From Gadus chalcogrammus (Eukaryota; Chordata; Actinopteri; Gadiformes; Gadidae): 64,000 nt of DNA. Below, piece by piece: positions 57,266 to 64,000 of this stretch. Position numbers and translations under genes: made by a program. The stretch lies in NCBI RefSeq assembly GCF_026213295.1, contig NC_079414.1, positions 4,112,312-4,176,311 on the forward strand, in the 5' to 3' direction. The notes under the pieces were generated by a model, which was not told the origin of the DNA, did no database searches, and saw only the letters and a program-made list of their open reading frames with translations. Every line of letters begins with the position of its first letter. The first letter of the stretch is position 1.

Positions 57266-59305
57266 TCAGAACCTATGCCAATCAGAGGGTGGCGGTAATC
57301 CTCTTGGTGTGATATATACCGCTGACGAAGAATAACTTCTAGATTCCGAGCGGAGTCAGAGAGAATGTCTAATATGAAGAGAATGGGCACTTGCTGGTTG
57401 GTTCCGGTTTTCTGGACTGGTTGCAGTAATAATCTCTGACCATGCGGGGCGCTCGTAGGCGAGTCCAGAATGAATGGGAGCCAACGGGGTTTTATCCTCA
57501 GAATCCACTTTTCTCACGATGTCATTTTTTGTCAAGTAATTTGAAAGTTGCTATCAAAAGGTGGGGCTAAGATAATAAACTCAGCTGAATATTGCATTTT
57601 TTAAGGTCACGTATCTGTTCTAAAAAGGCGTTAAAAACATGCGATGACGTCACACATTGTCATACTGTCAGAGGTACTGCTTTACGGCAGTTTCTAAAGC
57701 ACTTCCCTTTTCCCGCAACGATAACACCAGCTGTTGGAGGTAAGGCTTTTTTTTGCAGAGTTTTAGTGAGCTAATGTAAAAAAAAAGAAATGCGTGAATG
57801 TTTTACATATGTATGTTACTTACAGAGAGTGTTTTTTCTAATCCTCACTAGTGCCGATGATAACGTTTTTTTTTAGTAACGATTATGAGCCATTTCTTTC
57901 TCCTAAAATAGAAACCTGAATTAGAATCATAATTTTAAGACTGCATCAATTTAGTTTACATCAGTAAACAATCTGCTAGAGAGCAGTGTTCTGTTGTACT
58001 CCTCCTCATGCCTCTTCCTTTCTTGATCTCTACAGTTGGACCTTGATGTTGTGACAACGGACAAGTCTTCTTCCTCTGTCCTTTTCCCCTGCCTCTGTTC
58101 AGTATGTTCAGTGTTGTTAAATCATTTCTCTTTTTTTTATTAGTTACTATTAGTTACTGTTCTTATTGTGTTCTTGTTAGTGTGATGTTTGAATAAACTT
58201 GCCTGTTGCAATGTTGGTATAATGTTTGTATAATTACTGTTATACAACTGTTACTGTTTCAATGTGACCCAGACCATATTTCTCATTTAACAAACATGTG
58301 TAGCTTATAATGTGTTGCAGGGCAGAGCAATTATATTCAATGGCTTAAAACAAACCCATCTGTAAAGATCAGTGAATGCATAGAAATCAATGACAAGTGG
58401 TGTAGATGGTTTTCCCTCTGTGCAAGGTCATTAGCCCAAGTCCTACAAAAAAATAACGACTGTAATAGCAGATGTTGAAGTTGTTAAATCGTTAACTAAC
58501 AATTTGTATGGAACAATCGGTTAAGGTAAGTTAAGTGCTTGAGTCTCGACACTAGAGAATGTCTAGCGCACAACTTGAATAAGCAATATGCGATATTACC
58601 TGGGCTCCAGCGCAACTTTCCTTACCAGGTGAAGCCTCTGGTAGCCTAGGACCATTCATACAGGAGCAAGCAAGAACGTTACCTTTTTCTGTCCTTGGGA
58701 AACGAAAAGACGGACAATCCGTTTCCACTGTTAGTGCAGTTTATGATTGCACATTTACGAGGCATTTCTTTTTTAAACTATCTTTATTTTCGAAAAATAG
58801 ACAATGATAGATGAAATGATATTGAGCGGGACATTGACTGTATTATTTAAGGTGGTCATACCGTACCTACCATGTATATAACACATTGAACATTGAACAC
58901 AAGAAATGGAAGAAATTCCATTTATGCCCATGTACTTTCACCATACATACTATCTAAAAAATAAAAGGGCCTGCAGGAAAATATAAATACAGTACGCAAA
59001 AATTGAGTTCGACGGAAAGTCGAAGTTAACACGTTTCTGATTGCAGTTCAGCTTCAGATGCCGTCAAGAGGGGTCTCTGGTCGTAATTAGTCGCAAGTCC
59101 GTCCCTGACCAATCAGCATTCATTAGCAGAATGCTAGCGTGTATGGCCAACAACGGCCCAAACTGTAAGAAATCGAAAGGACATAAGTACTCATTCATTT
59201 GACTTTTGAACCATAATCTATATTGAACTTGCGGAATCTACAATAAAATTTGCGATATTTCACCGACAAGCAGGTGAAAGAGGCATAATTAGCCGTCTAG
59301 CCCCA
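57266..59305. other. Unassigned AT-rich stretch
   Basis: No exon. 58020-58230 resembles the 3' end of a transcript (aataaa at 58191) but no reading frame is convincing. Confidence 0.4.
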
Positions 59306-59310
59306 TATAC

Positions 59311-59843
59311 CGCGTTTCCACTGCAGGTTGCAGAACGGATCGGATCGCAAAGGTGCGGTTGGGAGGGGGCGGTATAGCCCAGCTCAGTTCCGAGGTCGCG
59401 TTTCCACTGCCGACAGTACCCTTGGTGGTAGGCCGGATGTCGATCGCCGCGGCAGCTACGTAAACATCGTAAACAACGTCTTCCTCCCCAAGAATGCAGA
59501 CGAACGTCTCCACCTCTTTGTTCGCCCAATCAAGCTTTTTACGCGACACGTTAATTGTAAAGAATAATACCTCAAGGCTACTGTTTGTTTGTTTTTATCC
59601 CCGCGTCGCCCGGAAGTGACGATTATGTCGACCAATCAACGGAGGGGGGGTGTAGCTAGAATTTCACGGGACCCTTTCAGGCGTCTGGTCTCGTTTGCGG
59701 TACCCCAACGGAGGAGTCCCGAGAACGGGGCCCGAACGGGTACGGCAAAGTCCGGGTCACGCCCACTTTTGGCGGTGGAAACGCGACCCGACCCGCACCT
59801 TTGCGATCCGATCCGTTCCGCACCCTGCAGTGGAAACGCGCCA
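59311..59843. mobile_element. MITE with GCGTTTCCACTGCAGG termini (~530 bp)
   Basis: Left cgcgtttccactgcagg and cggatcggatcgcaaaggtg; right inverted copies of both (cacctttgcgatccgatccg, cctgcagtggaaacgcg). No coding capacity. Target duplication not clear. Confidence 0.8.
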
Positions 59844-61072
59844 ATAGACTCCCATTCAATCTGGACTCGCCCGCGATCACCCCCAGTGGATGTCTCATGG
59901 AACTACAACCAAGATCGGTACAAAGGGGCGTATAGGAAGTGCCCAGGCTCTGGCGGAGTGCACATGAACGGTCGCTGTCGGAAATACGCGTAAACGTGCG
60001 CGTCATCACTGACGAGCCGTCTTGTTATCACCGGTAGCCGTTTCTCAATTCGCGTACTTGTGCGTGCTCGTGTGCTCGTGGACTCGTGAAACGTCATCAA
60101 TCGTTGCCCGAGCACTGTTCCTATTCGAAGTACCCATCAAGCGAGTACTGTCGTAAAACCCGGAAGTGTTCTTGATGCGTGCTCGATCTCGCCGTTTCAC
60201 AGTACGATGGCGGACAATATGGAGAAGACGCACAACTGTAAGCTATCTATAAGCTATTAATTGTAAGCTATTATATTATTATATTGTTTCACGAATATCG
60301 GTATTTATTATTTGTAACGTTTTTATTAGGCTATCATTGAATTCTCCAACCTGTCAAATCAAGTCATATATTTGTAGCTTAAGTTACTCTGAACTTATAT
60401 ATATATTTATATAATATATTTAAGCAATTCCTTTTATACAACGGTTACTATTATGGCGAAACGAAAGTCATAGACACACTACATTTAAAAAGAAACCAAG
60501 AAAGTCAAAATAGCCGTTTAATTAAAGAATACAAAAAAGTAGTCCCTCCTGGCTGCCCCTATGCATCGACGGTCGCTATGCAACACACTTCAGCGTCCCT
60601 CCGAGAGAAGGCTCCGATAGAGCGGTTCGCCGGCAATTTATCCTATGGAGCAGTTCACTCGCCGTGTGCCTAAGCTTTCGTTAGTCTCTCCATCGCCTTG
60701 CTCACTCCCGGAGTAACAACATTTACACGCTCTCCATCATCCAACATATGTTTTACTTTGTAACTGTTTCTACTTCCAGGAACGGAGTTAGGGCTGAACG
60801 ATTTCAGGAAAAGATTGCATTGCGATTTTTCTGGCAGATATTGCGATTTCGATTTTCTTCACGATTTTCTTCAAATCAAGCTTCAGTGCAATATTCATTA
60901 TGTACAGTAATATTAACAAACATGACATCATACCATTAAAACATTACATGCCATTACTCTAATGTAAGAATGAAAACTAAAGTTAAGAATTTATTTTAAA
61001 TGTATTTATTAAGAAACATAAATGTAAACTAAAGTCCTTGACCAATTGCAGTTGTTACAAATGAACTAAAAG

Positions 61073-61142
61073 AGCCATCTTTGACTGTCTTAACTTAGAA
61101 AAGTACTACTACTTTTTAAGACAGTCAAAGATGGCTCTTTTA
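61073..61142. repeat. Short inverted repeat
   Basis: aaaagagccatctttgactg and cagtcaaagatggctctttt form a near-perfect hairpin inside the hAT-like element. Confidence 0.85.
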
Positions 61143-61164
61143 GTTAATTCGTGCATTAGAGTAT

Positions 61165-61600
61165 AACAACAAAGAGAGAGACGTCAGAGAACCCAACGCA
61201 GTCTATTCATAATATTGTATTGACCACGGAAGAGGCAGTGAATGAAGTATTGAATAGACAGAGATTTATTAGATAGGCCTACCTAATAAACCGTTGGAAC
61301 ACACAAGACCGGAAACATCGCAACTCCGGTAAACAAACCCCGAGAAGCCCAATCCCTATGAGAGCTCCCCGCGCTACGGCCGTCCGGCGGTGCACAGAGC
61401 TTTTGCCCGTGATATTATATATACAAATATTATATTACGATACTATTATATAGAGCTCCGGGAGTCGCAAACGGCAACATTCACTTTCACCTCCATGCTG
61501 CAGTTCACCCCGGACTGAACTGCACTGAGTTTGACGGTTGAACGCTGATTGGCTGTTACGTTACACATGTGACTCAGTGGCCACGCTGTTGAACGCATGT
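61165..61600. repeat. ~430-bp dispersed repeat, copy 2
   Basis: Direct copy of 19186-19640, followed by a partial gcgcgac-family segment. Confidence 0.85.
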
Positions 61601-62421
61601 TAACCATTGCAACGCCGGTAAACAAACGCCGGTAAAGAAACCCCTCGAAGAGAGCTCGCAGCCCTACGGCCATCCGGAGGCTCACTCAGCTTTTGGCCAT
61701 GATATTATCTATAAAATTATATTATATTAATTCGCCCGATTCGCGTCTCTACGTTGACGCGTGAACGCACAGTAAAACCGAAAAAACCGTGTCTTTGGCG
61801 ATCCCGAGATCGTGTTGTCTGAAATCGCGATTTCGATCAGAAAACGATAAATCGTTCAGGCCTAGCGGAGTGATATGCAAACTTTCACAAAATGATCGGG
61901 CGTCATAGCAGTTATGTATACGCTCATTAGACAACAACGGGGAACCAATCAGATCGCTGGATTTTAAAATATAATAATAATAATAATATAAGATATTATA
62001 CAACGGGGGGCCTAAATCCAGCGATCTGATTGGTTCCTAACTGTTGTATAATGAGCGTATACATAACTGCTATGACGCCCGATCATTTTGTGAAAGTATC
62101 ACTCCGCGCCTTGAAGTGGAAATGTATAATAATAATATGATATAATAATGTATAAAAGCAATAGCACAGTTCACTGAAGCCTAAAATCGGCGAGTGAACT
62201 GCTCCATAGAATAAATTGCCGGCGAACCGCTCTATCGGAGCCTTCTCTCGGAGGGACGCTAAAGTGTGTTGCATAGCGACCGTCGTGCATTTTGAAGGCA
62301 GCCAGGAGGGACTACTTTTTTGTATTCTTTAATAAAACGGCTACTTTGACTTTCTTGGTTTCTTTTTAAATGTAGTGTGTCTATGAATTTCGTTTTTCCA
62401 TAATAGTAACCGTTGTATAAA

Positions 62422-62567
62422 AGCAATAGATCACTTCAGTCAGTGGTATGTGCTCATTATACCACTGTGAAGGGGGTCGCCGGCCCTCCGCTGCGCGTCG
62501 GGGCCGGACAACGCCCTTAACAGTGGTATAATGAGCCCATACCACAGCCTGTCGTGATCTATTGCTT
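62422..62567. repeat. Second small palindrome
   Basis: agcaatagatcac...gtggtatgtgctcattatac pairs with the inverted copy ending gtgatctattgctt, around a GC-rich centre (gccggccctccgctgcgcg). Confidence 0.85.
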
Positions 62568-62929
62568 AAATATATAAATATATATATAAAAGTCGTGTGC
62601 GTATAGCTTATAGACATGACAGGACACGCATATCTTTTCAATTTTTATTCATTCAGAATATTTACATACTATTTGAAAATGAAAGAGGCTGGGATTTTGT
62701 TTTATATCATTTGTCTATATTGTTCAGTAGTATATGCCTAAATGAGGCCGTAGCACAGTTAACGGACGAGCAGAGGTGGTGACGTCATCGAGTCCGCTGC
62801 TGTTCCAACTGCAGGTACGTACTCGCGTGCCTTCCAGTCTGTGCTTGAAATACGGACTTGCCAAGTACGTACTTGCAAGTCATGGAGTCCGTAGTACGCG
62901 TGCTAGGAATTGAGAAACGGCCCCTGGAG

Positions 62930-63930
62930 AGTGAACACACCATTAGTCGGGTCAGCCATCTCTTCTTCGTTCGTTACCAGACTCCGGTTACATTGTGGGA
63001 TAGCGTAGTGAACTCCGTTGTTTACTGTGGCGGTAGTACGCATTCGGAAAAGTTTTCCGTACTACACAATGCGTACTGAGCATTCGGAAGTGCTATATTT
63101 GTGGCGTAGGCCTACTACAAAATGCATACTATATAGCAGTCAAGTAGGAGTATTCGGATTCAGCCAAAATGTTTCCTTTCAGCTGCCCACCCCTCCTTCT
63201 CCAGCAAAAAATAATAACATGAAACGGCTAATAAAACGCTTGAGGTGGCGTTTTGAAAAGAGAAAACTTTTTTTTTTTTAGAACATGGCATAAAGATAAT
63301 TATGAGCCTATGATTGATATCCATTCATTTTTTGCGGAGAAACATTCCTGTCCCCCACTTGAATTGGAGTGAACGGAGATATCTACTTCTGGGCTCTATG
63401 AATCGAGGGACCCATCCACAGCCCGCTTAAACAGCTGCAATACCAGGCTTGGCCGCTGGCGAGTTTATTTTTTGCAGGGTGGTAGCGGGAAGCTCGTGAA
63501 TATTCATGAGGGAACTCATCCCTCATTGGCTGGGACTTGGCTCGCAGGGACAGAGGGCTTGTGAAAACAGAGGGCTTGTGAAAATCACGAACGCAAATAA
63601 ATGAAACGTTGTTATAAATCAACACAAATCATTGTATCAATAGTGTGACACATGTTATACAGTAGTTGTTTTTGACGAGTTAGCATTAAGAGCTAACGTT
63701 TGTTTTGGCACTTACAGAACGGTAGCTATATTGCCGTGTAGTAGGTGGATTGATAGGTGAAAATCAATATTAAAATTAATTTAGCCCTACGCGAAAATAT
63801 TCGATGGATAGGCCTACAGATTTTATGGCCCTTCTTTCTATAATGTAATTGGTTGTGGGGTGTGGCAGAACCACTATGAACAAATATCAGAAATCATACG
63901 GTTTATTCTTATCCATCTTCTACACCTAAC
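62930..63930. other. Right-hand unassigned stretch
   Basis: No repeat boundary or exon established; 63555-63590 carries a short tandem agggcttgtgaaaa. Confidence 0.4.
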
Positions 63931-63934
63931 CTCC

Positions 63935-63999
63935 AGCAGCTCCATCTCCTCAAAGTTGACATGGGTCTGGCAAATGTTGCAAGCTTTAATAAATCCTGC
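63935..63999 (-). CDS. Possible exon of an unidentified gene at the window edge
   Basis: On the minus strand one frame reads AGFIKACNICQTHVNFEEME then LLE before a possible donor gttagg. The CxxC spacing and open frame are suggestive, but the exon is cut by the edge and the donor is weak. I do not recognise the protein. Confidence 0.25.
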
Positions 64000-64000
64000 C

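Larger units (their letters stand above)
60789..61865. mobile_element. hAT-like element with TAGGGCTGAACGATT termini (1.08 kb)
   Basis: Ends tagggctgaacgattt and, inward from the right, taggcctgaacgattt. Flanks share cggagt, close to an 8-bp duplication. It sits in the left arm of the palindrome and carries a copy of the 430-bp repeat. Confidence 0.75.
60422..62430. repeat. Large foldback (palindrome) centred near 61985
   Basis: 60422-60664 is inverted at 62188-62430 (tatacaacggttactattat, gctccgatagagcggttcgc). The inner arms 61866-61965 and 62010-62107 also pair. The left arm is split by the insertion at 60789-61865. Confidence 0.88.
60037..62921. mobile_element. Element with GCCGTTTCTCAATTC termini (2.9 kb) holding nested palindromes
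   Basis: Left GCCGTTTCTCAATTCGCGTAC; right, read inward, gccgtttctcaattcctagc and gcgtactacgg. Same termini family as 19954-20505. Most of the interior is later insertions. Confidence 0.65.

Overview
The window is vertebrate nuclear DNA, almost certainly from a ray-finned fish. It holds intron-rich genes with consensus GT/AG splice sites, very long (AC)n/(GT)n microsatellites, and a dense load of fish-type transposons (L1-like LINE, hAT, PIF/Harbinger, Tigger/pogo, TTAA-flanked foldbacks). The extreme number of long dinucleotide arrays would suit a cod-like (gadiform) fish, but that is inference.

Two genes can be read in full, both on the minus strand and head to tail. (1) A SERCA-type calcium pump, best assigned to atp2a3, runs from its ATG at 42221 to its stop at 3291. 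Its 23 coding exons join in frame to 1069 codons plus a stop. All the diagnostic catalytic and calcium-binding residues are present (TGE181-183, E309, D351, K515, and the equivalents of D703, E771, N796, T799, D800 and E908). The last exon encodes an eleventh hydrophobic segment and a luminal tail like that of mammalian SERCA2b, which is unexpected on a pump whose diagnostic residues are mostly SERCA3-like. (2) pold4, the small p12 subunit of DNA polymerase delta, lies upstream at 50715-44751. It has four coding exons and 106 codons, with the N-terminal PCNA-binding motif and the LxRWxRA...SLWxxYPL C-terminus.

Layout: 1-3290 holds the 3' flank of the pump gene with a Harbinger fragment and a hAT-type element. 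3291-42226 is the pump gene. Its large introns carry an L1-like LINE (about 4.6-11.1 kb, itself hit by three later insertions), a 5.7-kb inverted-repeat element with a decayed protein of unknown family (about 15.0-20.7 kb, itself invaded at least three times), several hAT and Harbinger elements (31-36 kb), and a three-deep nest at 39-41 kb. 42227-44570 is the intergenic/promoter region with a 29-bp minisatellite. 44571-50730 is pold4, with a GATA array, a probable solo LTR and a duplicated repeat block in its introns. 51-64 kb has no gene I can establish. It is a transposon graveyard: a nearly full-length Tigger element (53245-55663), several MITEs, and a palindrome-within-element nest at 60.0-62.9 kb. 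A possible exon of another minus-strand gene touches the right edge.

The two genes do unrelated jobs (ER calcium uptake; replicative DNA polymerase). I see no operon-like or functional link and no gene-cluster system. The most unusual biology is the pump's C-terminal tail, its changed intron pattern, the microsatellites abutting its splice sites, and the layered transposon structures.
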